This document shows positions 22,327-31,524 of a stretch of DNA of 64,000 nt, piece by piece. Location of the stretch: contig JACKHA010000009.1 of NCBI GenBank assembly GCA_020639215.1, forward strand, positions 1-64,000, given 5' to 3'. The position numbers and the translations under genes are program-made. The DNA is from Phycisphaeraceae bacterium. Its GTDB lineage: Bacteria; Planctomycetota; Phycisphaerae; Phycisphaerales; UBA1924. How positions within the stretch are numbered: position 1 is the stretch's first letter; each line of letters starts with the position of its first letter. The notes beneath the pieces are model-generated. The model was not told the DNA's origin. It did no database searches and saw only the letters and a list, made by a program, of their open reading frames with translations.

Positions 22327-24498
22327 ATGGCAACGACGGTGTCCAAACCCGCGATTCCCGCCTGGCTGACCGGCCTGGCGAAGCACCGTGGGCTGATCGT
22401 GCCCATCGGGTTCGTGATGCTCATGTTCGTGATCCTGGTGCCGCTGCCGCCGGCGATCATGGACGTGCTGATCGTGCTGAACATCGCGCTGGCGGTGATC
22501 ATCCTGCTCACGACGATCTACATGGCCGAGCCGCTGGATTTTTCGGTGTTCCCGTCGCTGCTGCTCGCGACGACGCTGCTGCGCCTCGTGCTGAACATCG
22601 CCTCGACGCGCCTGATCCTGTCGGCCGACGCCTCGACGCCGGACCAGGCGGCGGGGGTGGCGGGCAGTGTGATCTCGGCGTTCGGCGACTTCGTGGCGGG
22701 GGACAACCTGTTCGTGGGCGTGGTGATCTTCCTGATCATCGTGATCGTGCAGTTCGTGGTGATCACCAAGGGCGCGGGTCGGATCAGCGAAGTGGCTGCG
22801 AGGTTCACGCTCGACGCCATGCCCGGCAAGCAGATGGCGATCGACTCGGACCTGAACGCGGGGATCATCGACGAGAAAGAGGCCCGCAAGCGCCGCGAGG
22901 CGATCGCGCAGGAGGCGGACTTCTTCGGGGCCATGGACGGCGCGAGCAAGTTCGTGCGGGGCGACGCGATCGCGGGCATCATCATCACGGCGATCAACGT
23001 CGCGGGCGGGTTCGCCGTGGGCGTGATCAGCCGCGGCTGGCCCGCGGGGCAGACGGCCGAGGTGTTCACGCGCCTGACGATCGGCGACGGGCTGACGGCG
23101 CAGATCCCGTCGTTCGTCATCGCGATCGCGGCCGCGCTGATCGTGACGCGCTCCGGGGCCAAGCAGGACCTGGGCGAGCAGCTGACGGGCCAGATCATCA
23201 GCCAGCCGAAGGGCATGCTGATCACGGCCGGGTTCCTGGCGTTCCTGGCGGCGACGCCGCTGCCGACGATCCCGCTGCTGCTGGTGGCGTCGGTGATGGC
23301 GGGCGGCGCGCTGGCGATGCAGCGGAAGACCAGGCGGGCCAAGGCGGACGAGAAGCGGAAGGCCGAGGCCCCGCTCGCTCCGGAGCCGCCCGCGGTCGAG
23401 TCGCTGCTGAAAGTGGACACGATGGAGCTGGAGGTCGGGTACTCGCTGGTGCGTCTGGTGGACGCGGGCCAGGGCGGGGACCTGCTGAGCCGCATCACGG
23501 CGGTGCGGAGGCAACTGGCGTCGGAGATCGGGCTGGTGATGCCGCCGGTGCGGATCCGGGACAACCTGCAACTGGCGGCGACGGAGTACCGAGTGAAGAT
23601 CCGGGGCGCGGTGGTGGCGCGGGGGGCGATCCAGGCGGATCGCCTGCTGGCGATCGACTCGGGGATCGCGACGGCGCGCCTCGAGGGCGAGGAGGCGCGC
23701 GAGCCGGCGTTCGGGCTGCCGGCGCGGTGGATCGAGCCCTCGCTGCGGACCAAGGCCGAGACGCTCAACTACACGGTGGTGGAGCCCTCGGCGGTGCTGG
23801 CGACGCACATCACCGAGATCGTCAAGCGTCACGCCGACGAGCTGCTGACTCGGGACGAAGTGTCAAACCTCGTCGAGGGGCTGAAGCAGAAGGCGCCGAA
23901 GCTGGTGGAGGAGACGATCCCGGCGGTCGTGAAACTCGGCGACCTGCAGCGGATCCTGGGCTCGCTGCTGCGCGAGCGCGTGCCGATCCGGGACATGGAG
24001 ACGATCGTCGAGGCGCTGGCCGACTGGGCGCCCAAGACCAAGGACCCGGACATCCTGGTGGAGTACGTCCGCAACGCGCTGCGGAGGTCGATCTGCGACC
24101 ACGTGGCGGCGCCGGCCCAGGCGGGCTCGGGCGACGACAAGGCCCGGATCGCGTGCGTGACCCTCGACCCGCTGCTGGAGGACCAGATCGCCTCGCACAT
24201 CGACCGGGGCCAGCACGGCACGACGATCTCCGTGCCGGCGCGGACGGCCAAGGCGATGGCCGAGAACGTGGGGCGGGGGCTGGAGAAGCTGACCGGGGCG
24301 GGGCACCTGCCGGTGATCGTGGCGTCGCCGCAGGTGCGGGCGGCGGTGCGTCAGATCGTGGAGCCATACGTGCCCGGCGTGACGGTGCTGGGGTACAACG
24401 AAATCGTGTCGGAGGTTGAGGTTGAGTCGGTGGCTCTGGTGCCGGGGCTGGGGCAGGCCGACGAGGGGGCGGGGGCGACGCGGGGGGCGGCGGCGTAG
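22327..24498 (+). CDS. flhA: Flagellar export protein FlhA
   Basis: 723 aa. N-terminal half with eight membrane helices, including the FHIPEP signature LLRLVLNIASTRLILS and the conserved RFTLDAMPGKQMAIDSDLNAG loop with DAMPGKQMAID. The C-terminal cytoplasmic domain from about 360 to 700 (LEVGYSLVRLVD, GEEAREPAFGLPARWIE, VVEPSAVLATHITEIVK) docks chaperone-substrate complexes. Last gene of the recognised flagellar set. Confidence 0.97.
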   Translation: MATTVSKPAIPAWLTGLAKHRGLIVPIGFVMLMFVILVPLPPAIMDVLIVLNIALAVIILLTTIYMAEPLDFSVFPSLLLATTLLRLVLNIASTRLILSADASTPDQAAGVAGSVISAFGDFVAGDNLFVGVVIFLIIVIVQFVVITKGAGRISEVAARFTLDAMPGKQMAIDSDLNAGIIDEKEARKRREAIAQEADFFGAMDGASKFVRGDAIAGIIITAINVAGGFAVGVISRGWPAGQTAEVFTRLTIGDGLTAQIPSFVIAIAAALIVTRSGAKQDLGEQLTGQIISQPKGMLITAGFLAFLAATPLPTIPLLLVASVMAGGALAMQRKTRRAKADEKRKAEAPLAPEPPAVESLLKVDTMELEVGYSLVRLVDAGQGGDLLSRITAVRRQLASEIGLVMPPVRIRDNLQLAATEYRVKIRGAVVARGAIQADRLLAIDSGIATARLEGEEAREPAFGLPARWIEPSLRTKAETLNYTVVEPSAVLATHITEIVKRHADELLTRDEVSNLVEGLKQKAPKLVEETIPAVVKLGDLQRILGSLLRERVPIRDMETIVEALADWAPKTKDPDILVEYVRNALRRSICDHVAAPAQAGSGDDKARIACVTLDPLLEDQIASHIDRGQHGTTISVPARTAKAMAENVGRGLEKLTGAGHLPVIVASPQVRAAVRQIVEPYVPGVTVLGYNEIVSEVEVESVALVPGLGQADEGAGATRGAAA

Positions 24499-24578
24499 CG
24501 GGCGGCGGGGCGACGCGGGATGGGTCGGGTCTGTACGATCGTCGGGCAGGCCGCCGAGCGCGGCTCGGGAGCCGGACG

Positions 24579-24896
24579 ATCGACCAGACGCCGCCAGACT
24601 CGGGCACGCCAGCACCAACCTCGTCGGGCAGCGGGCCCGCCGGCGGGCCCGACGGGTCGCCCGCGATCGCGGAGGAGACGCTCAAGCGTGCGTTCACGGC
24701 GTTCAAGAAGCGTTGGAAGGTGACGCGCCTGGACGATGAGTCAAAGCTGGGGGGCGGGAGGCCGCTGACGTCGGGCAAGGCGTCGCAGACGGTGGGGATC
24801 CGCCCGCCGACGGACTTCGGGCGTGAGGTGTGGGTGGAACTGGCGCGCGTGGGGCGGATACGGGACATGGGCGGTGGGTTCTACGCTTTGCCGTGA
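24579..24896 (+). CDS. Small conserved-looking protein without a standard start codon
   Basis: The frame ending at TGA 24894-24896 reads LKRAFTAFKKRWKVTRLDDE then SKLG, LTSGKASQTVGIRPPTDF, VWVELARVGRIRDMGGGFYALP: a compact basic helical protein of about 85-105 residues whose codon bias is clearly coding. No ATG, GTG or TTG precedes the conserved part in this frame; the first is GTG 24720, inside it. The given start is an ATC before DQTPPDSG, chosen only because similar proteins begin near there; CTG 24531 or a sequencing frameshift are alternatives. Follows flhA on the same strand. Function unknown. Confidence 0.5.
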   Translation: MDQTPPDSGTPAPTSSGSGPAGGPDGSPAIAEETLKRAFTAFKKRWKVTRLDDESKLGGGRPLTSGKASQTVGIRPPTDFGREVWVELARVGRIRDMGGGFYALP

Positions 24897-24973
24897 GGGG
24901 GATCGATGCCGACGGGCGGCTATCTTCCGTCCGGATCGTCGGGTGGTTCGTTGGCGCACAGCGGAGTTTGAGC

Positions 24974-25474
24974 ATGGGCCGAGATTCGCACCGTTTCGCG
25001 ACGATCCCGATAGCGGCCGGCGTGCTGGGCGCGGCGAGCCTCGGCCTGGTCGGGCAGGGCTGCGGCGGGGCCACGAACGTGGACACGTCGTTCGCGCGGC
25101 CGTTCCCGTCGGGCCTGGAGCAGCAGCGGGTGCTGGCGATCCAGGTGCGGCGTGAGCCGACCTCGATCACGTTCACGAACACGACCGCCGGCGATGTGCC
25201 CGCGGGCACGATGTGGCTGAACAAGCGGTACTCGAGGCCGTTCTCGGGGCTGGGCGTAGGCCAGACGGTGACGATGCGGCTGGTCGAGTTCGTCGACGAG
25301 TTTGGGGAGTCATTCCGCCCCGGCGGGTTCTGGGCAACTCGGGCCTCGCAGCGCCTCGTGCTGGCCCAGTTCGAAGTGGACGACGGGGCCGGCGCGACGA
25401 CGCTGATCGGGACCGTCGTGGTCAACGGCGAGGAGGACCCGGACGCGCGGCGGCGTCAGGCCAATCCCTACTGA
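24974..25474 (+). CDS. Putative lipoprotein
   Basis: 166 aa. N-terminal signal (ATIPIAAGVLGAASLGLVGQGC) with Cys at the end of the hydrophobic stretch as a plausible lipobox. The mature part is beta-rich (RVLAIQVRREPTSITFTN, VTMRLVEFVDEFGESF, TLIGTVVVNGEEDPDARRR) and resembles conserved planctomycete lipoproteins of unknown role. 77 bp after the preceding small gene. Confidence 0.6.
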   Translation: MGRDSHRFATIPIAAGVLGAASLGLVGQGCGGATNVDTSFARPFPSGLEQQRVLAIQVRREPTSITFTNTTAGDVPAGTMWLNKRYSRPFSGLGVGQTVTMRLVEFVDEFGESFRPGGFWATRASQRLVLAQFEVDDGAGATTLIGTVVVNGEEDPDARRRQANPY

Positions 25475-25626
25475 ATCGCTTGATGGCGCGACGCGCGCGC
25501 CGACAGCCAGCATGTGAGCAAACCCACTCATTCGCGCAAACCAGTCTGCGATAAGGAGGGGGCGGGGCTTTCCAGCCCTGCCCAGCGCCCGATCCGCGGC
25601 GCGTCGATTCAAGTCGGGAGTCTCCG

Positions 25627-26421
25627 ATGGCACGCATCCTCGTGGTCGGCCCGCACCCGGACGATCAGGAACTGGGCATGGGCGGCACGATCGCGCTGCT
25701 GGCCGACCAGGGGCACGACCTGCTGCTGCTGGACATGACCAACGGCGAGCCGACGCCGATGGGCAACCCGGAAGTGCGGGCGCGTGAGGCGGAGGCCGCG
25801 GTACTGGCCTTGCGGGGCAGCGGCGCGGAGCAAGGATCGATCACGAGGGTGTGCCTGGGGCTTCCGAACCGGTTCGTGGAGCACTCGATCGCGGCCCGCC
25901 ATCGCGTGGCGGCGGTGATCCGAGCCCATCGCGCGTCGATCGTGTTCACGCCGTACTTCGAGGATGCCCACCCGGACCACGTCGCGGCGACGCGGATCGT
26001 GGAGGATGCGCGCTTCGACGCGAAACTGTCGAAGATCGAGATGCCGGCGCCGCCCGGCGTGTTCGATGGCGGGTCGGCGGCGGGGGCGGGCTCGCACCCG
26101 GACGGGCACGATGGGCGGGCGCTCGACGGCGAGCGGTTCCCGCCGCTGTACCCGAAGTGGCTGTTCTACTACTACGCGACGCACCTGCGGATCGTGCCGT
26201 CGCCCTCGTTCGTCGTGGACGTCTCGACGACGATGGCGCGGAAGGTCGCGTCGATCCTGGCGTACGAGTCGCAGTTCGTGGCGAACCAGCGGAACCACGG
26301 CGTTGTGGAGTGGGTCCGGGCGTCGGCCACGTTCCTGGGGTCGCGGATCGGCGTGGCTGCGGGGGAGGCGTTTTTTACGCGCGAACCTGTGGGTCTGACG
26401 GGCTTCGGGTGCTTGGCCTGA
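25627..26421 (+). CDS. PIG-L/LmbE-family N-acetylglucosaminyl deacetylase
   Basis: 264 aa zinc-dependent deacetylase. Metal-binding motif PHPDDQE at 9-15 and HPDH at 115-118, the two signatures of the family, in an LmbE fold (MARILVVGPHPDD, LDMTNGEPTPMGNPEVRARE). Relatives remove acetyl groups from GlcNAc conjugates, including BshB of bacillithiol synthesis. The adjacent peroxiredoxin would fit a thiol-redox link, but the substrate cannot be read from sequence. Strong start: gtcgggagtctccgATG. Confidence 0.88.
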   Translation: MARILVVGPHPDDQELGMGGTIALLADQGHDLLLLDMTNGEPTPMGNPEVRAREAEAAVLALRGSGAEQGSITRVCLGLPNRFVEHSIAARHRVAAVIRAHRASIVFTPYFEDAHPDHVAATRIVEDARFDAKLSKIEMPAPPGVFDGGSAAGAGSHPDGHDGRALDGERFPPLYPKWLFYYYATHLRIVPSPSFVVDVSTTMARKVASILAYESQFVANQRNHGVVEWVRASATFLGSRIGVAAGEAFFTREPVGLTGFGCLA

Positions 26422-26480
26422 GCCGAACAGGCAAGATATGATCCCGCCCCGACCCGTGATCGCTCCCAAGGGGATCCCAG

Positions 26481-27116
26481 ATGGCCCTCCAACTCGGCGA
26501 CACCGCCCCCGACTTCACCCAGGACTCGACCGAGGGCCCGATCCGTTTCCACGAGTGGATCGGCAACTCGTGGTGCGTCCTGTTCAGCCACCCGAAGAAC
26601 TTCACGCCGGTGTGCACGACGGAGCTGGGCGCGGTGGCGAAGCTCAAAGGCGAGTTCGCCAAGCGGAACTGCAAGGTGATCGGGCTGTCGGTCGATCCGC
26701 TGGCCGACCACCAAGCGTGGGCCAAGGACATTGAAGAGACCCAGGGCGCGGCCCTGAACTTCCCGCTGCTGGCCGACGGGGATCGGAAGGTGTCCGACCT
26801 GTACGGGATGATCCATCCGAAGGCGAACGACACGCTGACGGTGCGGTCGGTGTTCATGATCGGGCCGGACAAGAAGGTGAAGCTGATGATCACCTACCCG
26901 GCGAGCACGGGTCGGAACTTCGCCGAGATCCTGCGGGTGCTCGACTCGCTGCAGCTGACGGCCAACTACAAGGTGGCCACGCCGGTGAACTGGGAGCACG
27001 GGCAGGACTGCATCATCGTGCCGGCGGTGCCGGATGCGGAGGCGGACCGCCTGTTCCCGAAGGGGTACAAGCGGCTCAAGCCGTACCTGCGTGTGACGCC
27101 GCAGCCGAATCTGTGA
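26481..27116 (+). CDS. 1-Cys peroxiredoxin (Prx6 type)
   Basis: 211 aa thiol peroxidase. Peroxidatic cysteine C45 in FTPVCTTELG, followed by the family region and the long C-terminal domain of Prx6-type enzymes (TGRNFAEILRVLDSLQLT, TPVNWEHGQDCIIVPAV, LKPYLRVTPQP). Reduces hydroperoxides in the cytoplasm. Starts 59 bp after the deacetylase; probably the same transcript. Confidence 0.93.
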   Translation: MALQLGDTAPDFTQDSTEGPIRFHEWIGNSWCVLFSHPKNFTPVCTTELGAVAKLKGEFAKRNCKVIGLSVDPLADHQAWAKDIEETQGAALNFPLLADGDRKVSDLYGMIHPKANDTLTVRSVFMIGPDKKVKLMITYPASTGRNFAEILRVLDSLQLTANYKVATPVNWEHGQDCIIVPAVPDAEADRLFPKGYKRLKPYLRVTPQPNL

Positions 27117-27258
27117 TCAGAGCGGCGGTGGCCTCCGGCGCAGAGCCCGACGCGCGAGCTTCGCGGTTCGAGAGACGGGGCGGTGGCGGGTTGACGGGCG
27201 CGCGACTACGACGCCGTCGCGTCGGGCTCCGCGGCTGGTGCGCTACGATGGGCGGACC

Positions 27259-27331
27259 GGGGCGGTAGCTCAATTGGTAGAGCGCTAGCTTTGCAAGCTA
27301 GATGTTGGGAGTTCGAGTCTCCTCCGCTCCA
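27259..27331 (+). tRNA. tRNA-Ala (TGC)
   Basis: 73 nt. Acceptor ggggcgg pairs with ccgctcc, discriminator A, D-loop agctcaattggtagagc, anticodon loop ctTTGCAag giving TGC, T-loop agttcgagtct. CCA not encoded. Confidence 0.95.
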
Positions 27332-27366
27332 TTGACGGTCCGGCCCGCACGGGCAGGAAAACAACA

Positions 27367-27391
27367 CGCCCGCGGCACGGAGCCGCGGGCG
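27367..27391 (-). terminator. Rho-independent-type terminator
   Basis: Ten-base GC-rich stem (27367-27376 with 27382-27391) and a 5-nt loop. On the minus strand it is followed by tgttgtttt, suiting the gene at 27428-28048. It could also end tRNA-Ala transcription from the other side. Confidence 0.7.
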
Positions 27392-27427
27392 TTGCTGTTG
27401 TGGTGGACCGAGGCTGTCGGGCTTCGC

Positions 27428-28048
27428 TCAGGCGCGACGCCGACGGGCCAGCGGGGCCACGAGGCCCGCCATCGCAAGCACGCCGGCCGGTGCCGGGACG
27501 ACCATGTCGGTGACCGAGGCGCGGACGGCCTGCGAGCCGAAGGACAGATTCGGATACGCGAACCCGCCGTTCGGGAAGTCGGTGCGCACGTAGCCGGACG
27601 GGAGGGTCACGCCCGGGGCGGCGATCTTGTCGTTGGAGAGAGTGACGTTGTCGCCGTTGACCTCGCCGGCAACGCGGTAGGTCCCCGCGGGGAGGTTGAG
27701 ATCGGCGATGGCCTCGAAGAACCACAGGGCGGTGCCTTGGGCCGACGGGATCGTCATGCTCGCGGGCGTGACGGTGGCCTCGGCGAGCAGGGCCTGGGTC
27801 GCCACGTCCCAGAGGCCGACGCGGTGGGAGTTGGTCAGGCCGTCGCCCTCGGCGTCGATCCATCCGAGGCCCCGGATGGTCATCGGCGAGTCGATGACGA
27901 ACTCCGAGCCCGCGACGTAGTTGCCCGTGCTGAAGGTCTGGAGCGTGGAGGACGGGCCCCCGTCGATCAGCACGCCCGCCGAGGCGGTCGCGCCCGCCGC
28001 CGCGAGAACCGCGGCAGCGACGCTCGCTCTTGTTCCAATCATCGTCAT
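27428..28048 (-). CDS. Secreted PEP-CTERM-like protein (DUF4082-like)
   Basis: 206 aa. Signal peptide (ASVAAAVLAAAGATASAG); a beta-rich body with IRGLGWIDAEGDGLTNSHRVGLWD and AEATVTPASMTIPS typical of DUF4082-like domains; and a C-terminal sorting tail: VPAPAG, hydrophobic LAMAGLVAPLA, then RRRRA. Such tails direct proteins to the cell surface through a dedicated sorting protease. Function of the body unknown. Terminator directly downstream. Confidence 0.8.
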   Translation of the reverse strand: MTMIGTRASVAAAVLAAAGATASAGVLIDGGPSSTLQTFSTGNYVAGSEFVIDSPMTIRGLGWIDAEGDGLTNSHRVGLWDVATQALLAEATVTPASMTIPSAQGTALWFFEAIADLNLPAGTYRVAGEVNGDNVTLSNDKIAAPGVTLPSGYVRTDFPNGGFAYPNLSFGSQAVRASVTDMVVPAPAGVLAMAGLVAPLARRRRA

Positions 28049-28565
28049 GGTGTCTCTCCTGGGTGCGTGCCCCGATCGCCGCCGGAACGACCGAGCGGCG
28101 AGTGGCCCGCGGCGTTTGGATTCGACCCTAACGCGCGCCGGTGGGCGTCACAACCCCGCTCTCGGTGGAATAGGTGGATCTGAGGCGAGATCGCAACTCG
28201 GTGCTTCACGTTGCGGCGAGCCGCGTACAAAACCGCGTCCCATAAGCGGCCGCACCGTGGGCTCCAACGGCGGAGTGCGGGCGTCGCATTCGCCGGCGCT
28301 ACCATCGCCGATCGACGCCGGCGATCGACGGGTCAGCGAGCCGCGAATCGTCGGACGATTGCGTCGCTCGGCCCGGCCGCGAGCGGCGTTACCCGAGATC
28401 GCAGGCCGCGCCGAGACCCACGTGCCTCAAGGCCCGGAAGTGCAATCACCGTTGCGTCCGCGGGCGGGCGTCGATCCGGAAGTCGGTGAGCGTGGACGAT
28501 CGCCCTCTCGCGGCGACGAGCGTGGGCCTGCCCGTCCGCTGGGTCGAGCCCCGCACGCGGCCCCG
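28049..28565. other. 517-bp intergenic region without a supported gene
   Basis: Divergent upstream region of the PEP-CTERM-like gene (-) and the MFS gene (+). A frame is open across it but its translation is Arg/Pro-rich with no features. Short palindromes around gatcgacgccggcgatcg (28313-28330) are seen; no clear promoter. Confidence 0.4.
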
Positions 28566-29942
28566 GTGCGGCTCATCTCGAAGGCTCTGCGTTCGTTCCA
28601 CCCGTCGTCGATGCCGCGGATGTCGCGCCGGAACTACGCCCTGGAACTGAGGGCGGCCCTGTTCCTGCCGTTCCTGCTGGTGGTGGTCGATTCGTCGATC
28701 GTCGGGGTGATCGTCAAGAACGCGTACGAGGGCGTGGTCAGCGCCGCGCTGCTGAACCAGGCGGTGGCGATCCTGTCGGCCTCGACGGCGGCGGCGAACA
28801 TCGTCTCGTTCATCTGGGTCAAGCTATCGAACGGGCTCAACAAAATCGCGTTCATCAACGGGCTGCAGGTCTCGATGATCGCGTTGTGCGTGCTCATCGG
28901 GTTCGCGCCGCGGACGACGCTGGGGCTGTGGGGCGTGGTGGGGGCGGTCATCGCCGGGCGCCTGTGCTGGGCCGGGTTCCTGACGCTGCGATCGACGATC
29001 TGGAGTGCGAACTACGGCCCGCACGTGCGGGCCCGAATCACCGGCAAACTCGCGACGATCCAGGTGCTCATGGTCGCGGGGCTGGGGCTGGCGCTGGGCA
29101 AGGCGCTGAACTTGTTCCCAGACGCGGACCGGTGGTTCTATCCGATCGGCGGGGCGCTGTCGCTGGTTGGCGTCTGGGCGTGGGCCGGCGTCCGCGTGCG
29201 CGGGCACCGGGCGCTGCTGAGCGCTGAGAAGGCGCGGACGGGGTCCGACGCGCCGACGTTCAGCCCGCTGGGCGTGGTGCGCGTCCTGAAGGCTGACCCG
29301 CTCTACGCGCGGTACATGCTTGCCATGTTCCTGCTGGGGCTGGGGAACCTGATGACCACGCCGCTGGTCGTGATCGTGGTGCGCGACCAGTTCCGGTTGG
29401 AGTATCTTGGCGGGATCGCGATCACGACGGCGATCCCGATGCTGTTCATGCCGCTGATGATCCCGGTGTGGGCCCGCCTGCTGGACCGGTTCCACGTGGT
29501 GCAGTTCCGGGCGGTGCACTCCTGGGCGTTCGTGAGCGCGACGTGGGTGTCGTACCTGGCGGTGCAGTTTGACAGCCAGGCGCTGCTGTACGTCGCGGCC
29601 ATCCTCATGGGCCTGGGTTTCGCCGGGGGCGTGCTGGCCTGGAACCTCGGGCACCTGGACTTCGCGCCAAAGGGCATGGAGTCGCAGTACATGGGCGTGC
29701 ACGCGACGCTCAACGGCGTGCGAGGCATCATGGCCCCGTTCATCGGCGTGGGGCTGTACCAGGTGCTGGACGCGGCGGACCCGTCGCTGAACCTCGGGGC
29801 CTACGTCTTCGCGCTGTGCACAATCCTGACGCTGGCCGGCGGGCTCGGGTTCCTGCACCTGGCCCGGTCGATGCCGGCGGGGGGCTGGAGGCGCCAGCAG
29901 CCGGTGGAGACCACGCCGCCGGCGCGGGCGGCGGGGTCGTGA
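28566..29942 (+). CDS. MFS-type multi-pass transporter
   Basis: 458 aa with about 11-12 predicted membrane helices (AALFLPFLLVVVDSSIVGVI, AVIAGRLCWAGFLTL, YMLAMFLLGLGNLMTTPLVVIV, IPMLFMPLMIPVWARLLDR and others). The DR and RARITGKLA loop segments and pseudo-two-fold layout suit the major facilitator superfamily. GTG 28566 is chosen because LRSFHPSSMPRMSRRNY ahead of the first helix looks like part of the protein; ATG 28611 is the alternative. Substrate unknown. Confidence 0.78.
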   Translation: MRLISKALRSFHPSSMPRMSRRNYALELRAALFLPFLLVVVDSSIVGVIVKNAYEGVVSAALLNQAVAILSASTAAANIVSFIWVKLSNGLNKIAFINGLQVSMIALCVLIGFAPRTTLGLWGVVGAVIAGRLCWAGFLTLRSTIWSANYGPHVRARITGKLATIQVLMVAGLGLALGKALNLFPDADRWFYPIGGALSLVGVWAWAGVRVRGHRALLSAEKARTGSDAPTFSPLGVVRVLKADPLYARYMLAMFLLGLGNLMTTPLVVIVVRDQFRLEYLGGIAITTAIPMLFMPLMIPVWARLLDRFHVVQFRAVHSWAFVSATWVSYLAVQFDSQALLYVAAILMGLGFAGGVLAWNLGHLDFAPKGMESQYMGVHATLNGVRGIMAPFIGVGLYQVLDAADPSLNLGAYVFALCTILTLAGGLGFLHLARSMPAGGWRRQQPVETTPPARAAGS

Positions 29943-30023
29943 GCGGTCGGGCTCATGCGTCAGCCAGTTCGCGCCCAGACGCCGGACCTGAGGCTTTGCG
30001 AAGGTCCGGGTCGAATCGTTCGC

Positions 30024-31100
30024 TCAGTTCCCCTCGCGCCCGCCCGTCGCCTCGGCCGTCACCGGGCCCTGCACGCGCCCCGGCAGGCCCGCGTCGACCG
30101 GGCCGCGTTGGTGCATGACGGAGATGAGCCCGTCCTGCCAGGGGTGCTCGCCGAGCCACTCGACCTGGCCCGTGCGGAGGTTGTAGATGGCCCCGACGAG
30201 CGTCGTCTCGCCGCGATCGACGGCCGAGCGGACCGCGTCGCTGGTCGAGAGCAGGTCGAACATGGACTGGAGCACGTTCTCGCGGACCGCGGCGGCGACG
30301 AGCTCGTCGCCCTCTGAGCCGGGGTGGAGGGTGGCGGCCCGTCGGACGGCGGGCTCGATCTCGCCAATCAGGAAGCGGATGTTGCCGCCGACGTGCCCGC
30401 CCTGGCAGGCCGCTGACACCGCGCCGCAGCCCGTGTGCCCCATGACGACCACGATGGGGGTGTGGAGGTGGTCGACGCCGTACTCGATGGTGCCGGCCTC
30501 GGTCTCGCTGACGACGTTGCCGGCGACGCGGAGCACAAAGAGCTCGCCGACGCCGCGATCGAAGACGCGCTCGACGGGGATGCGCGAGTCGGCGCAGGTG
30601 AGGATGGTGGCGAAGGGGTGCTGGCCGTTGTCGGCGGTGTCGTGGCGGGTGGCCTCGTCGGTCCTGGGGCTCTGGCAGTGCCCGCTGACCCAGCGTGCGT
30701 TGCCGTCCTGGAGGATCTGGAGCACGGTGGGGGCGTCGGGGGTGGCGCCGGAATAGGTGTCGACGAGCGGCTCCTGGGCGACGAGCGGCGCGCCGTGGGT
30801 GTCCATCACGTCGGTGTCATGGTCCGCGTGCGTCGCGTGGTCGTCGGCGTGGTGGTCGGCGGTGTGCGAGTCATGCGGCGGGGTGTCCGCGTGCCCGCTC
30901 TCGTGACCAGATGCCGGGCCGGAGGCCTGGCCCGACGAGTTCGCGTGCGTGGTCGGGGTCCGCTGGCCTGGATGGACCGGCTGGGACCCGTGCGGCTGGC
31001 TCTCGTGCGGCTGGGCGGACGCGCTGGCCACGCTCACCACTGCCAGCCCTGCCACCACCCCGAGGCCGGCCACCGTTGCGATCGTGCGTGCGCGCGTCAT
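30024..31100 (-). CDS. Secreted beta-class carbonic anhydrase with His-rich linker
   Basis: 358 aa. Signal peptide (TVAGLGVVAGLAVVSVASASA), then a segment at about 31-98 very rich in His, Asp and Ser (HADDHATHADHD), then the beta-carbonic anhydrase domain: zinc ligands C169, H222 and C225 with D171-S-R173 (CADSR, GHTGCGAV), RVAGNVV and the C-terminal IYNLRTGQVEWL. It interconverts CO2 and bicarbonate, here outside the cytoplasm. The His-rich stretch may buffer zinc for the enzyme (inference). Periplasmic beta enzymes are less common than alpha enzymes. Confidence 0.92.
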   Translation of the reverse strand: MTRARTIATVAGLGVVAGLAVVSVASASAQPHESQPHGSQPVHPGQRTPTTHANSSGQASGPASGHESGHADTPPHDSHTADHHADDHATHADHDTDVMDTHGAPLVAQEPLVDTYSGATPDAPTVLQILQDGNARWVSGHCQSPRTDEATRHDTADNGQHPFATILTCADSRIPVERVFDRGVGELFVLRVAGNVVSETEAGTIEYGVDHLHTPIVVVMGHTGCGAVSAACQGGHVGGNIRFLIGEIEPAVRRAATLHPGSEGDELVAAAVRENVLQSMFDLLSTSDAVRSAVDRGETTLVGAIYNLRTGQVEWLGEHPWQDGLISVMHQRGPVDAGLPGRVQGPVTAEATGGREGN

Positions 31101-31524
31101 GTTCTTCTCCGTGGTCAGCGGCTAGGTGGGGCGGGTTGCCCGCCCCGCAGTTCCTGCTCGCCGGGCGACGCCCGGCGTTCACACCGACGAGGGACACACG
31201 CCCGCGTCCTGCGCGGCATCGGGTGGCGCCGCGTGGGGCTTGATCGCGCGTCCCGTTCAAAGGCACCGGCGCCTCGAGCCCCACGCATTGCAGCCCCACC
31301 AGACCCCCTGCCCGCGCCAGCCCAACGTCCGCCCACGCCCCGCGAGCGTTCTCGGACCGGCGCAACCGCCACGCGGCTCCCACAGCATCCACACCACACC
31401 CGTCCGCTCGCGCGCGGCCCGCACCCGGCGGCACGCCTCCATGCTCGGCGTGCCCGCGCCGATGCTCCGAGGCCGCCCAAACGCTTCGAACAGGCGCCGG
31501 CGGCTCGGTTGTGGAGGCCCTGCA
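31101..31524. other. 424-bp intergenic region with a double palindrome
   Basis: Two adjacent hairpins at its left: 31128-31135 with 31139-31146 (8 bp), and 31159-31167 with 31169-31177 (9 bp). They sit just upstream of the carbonic anhydrase start. The rest is Arg/Pro-biased in all frames and shows no gene. Confidence 0.45.

Noticed and set aside
27921..28565. Longer start for the MFS gene or a separate gene upstream
   Set aside because: The frame is open but has no ribosome binding site, domain or membrane helix, and overlaps the divergent PEP-CTERM-like gene.
29983..30008. Terminator between the MFS and carbonic anhydrase genes
   Set aside because: Only a 7-bp stem with a 12-nt loop and no U-run on either strand; too weak to list.
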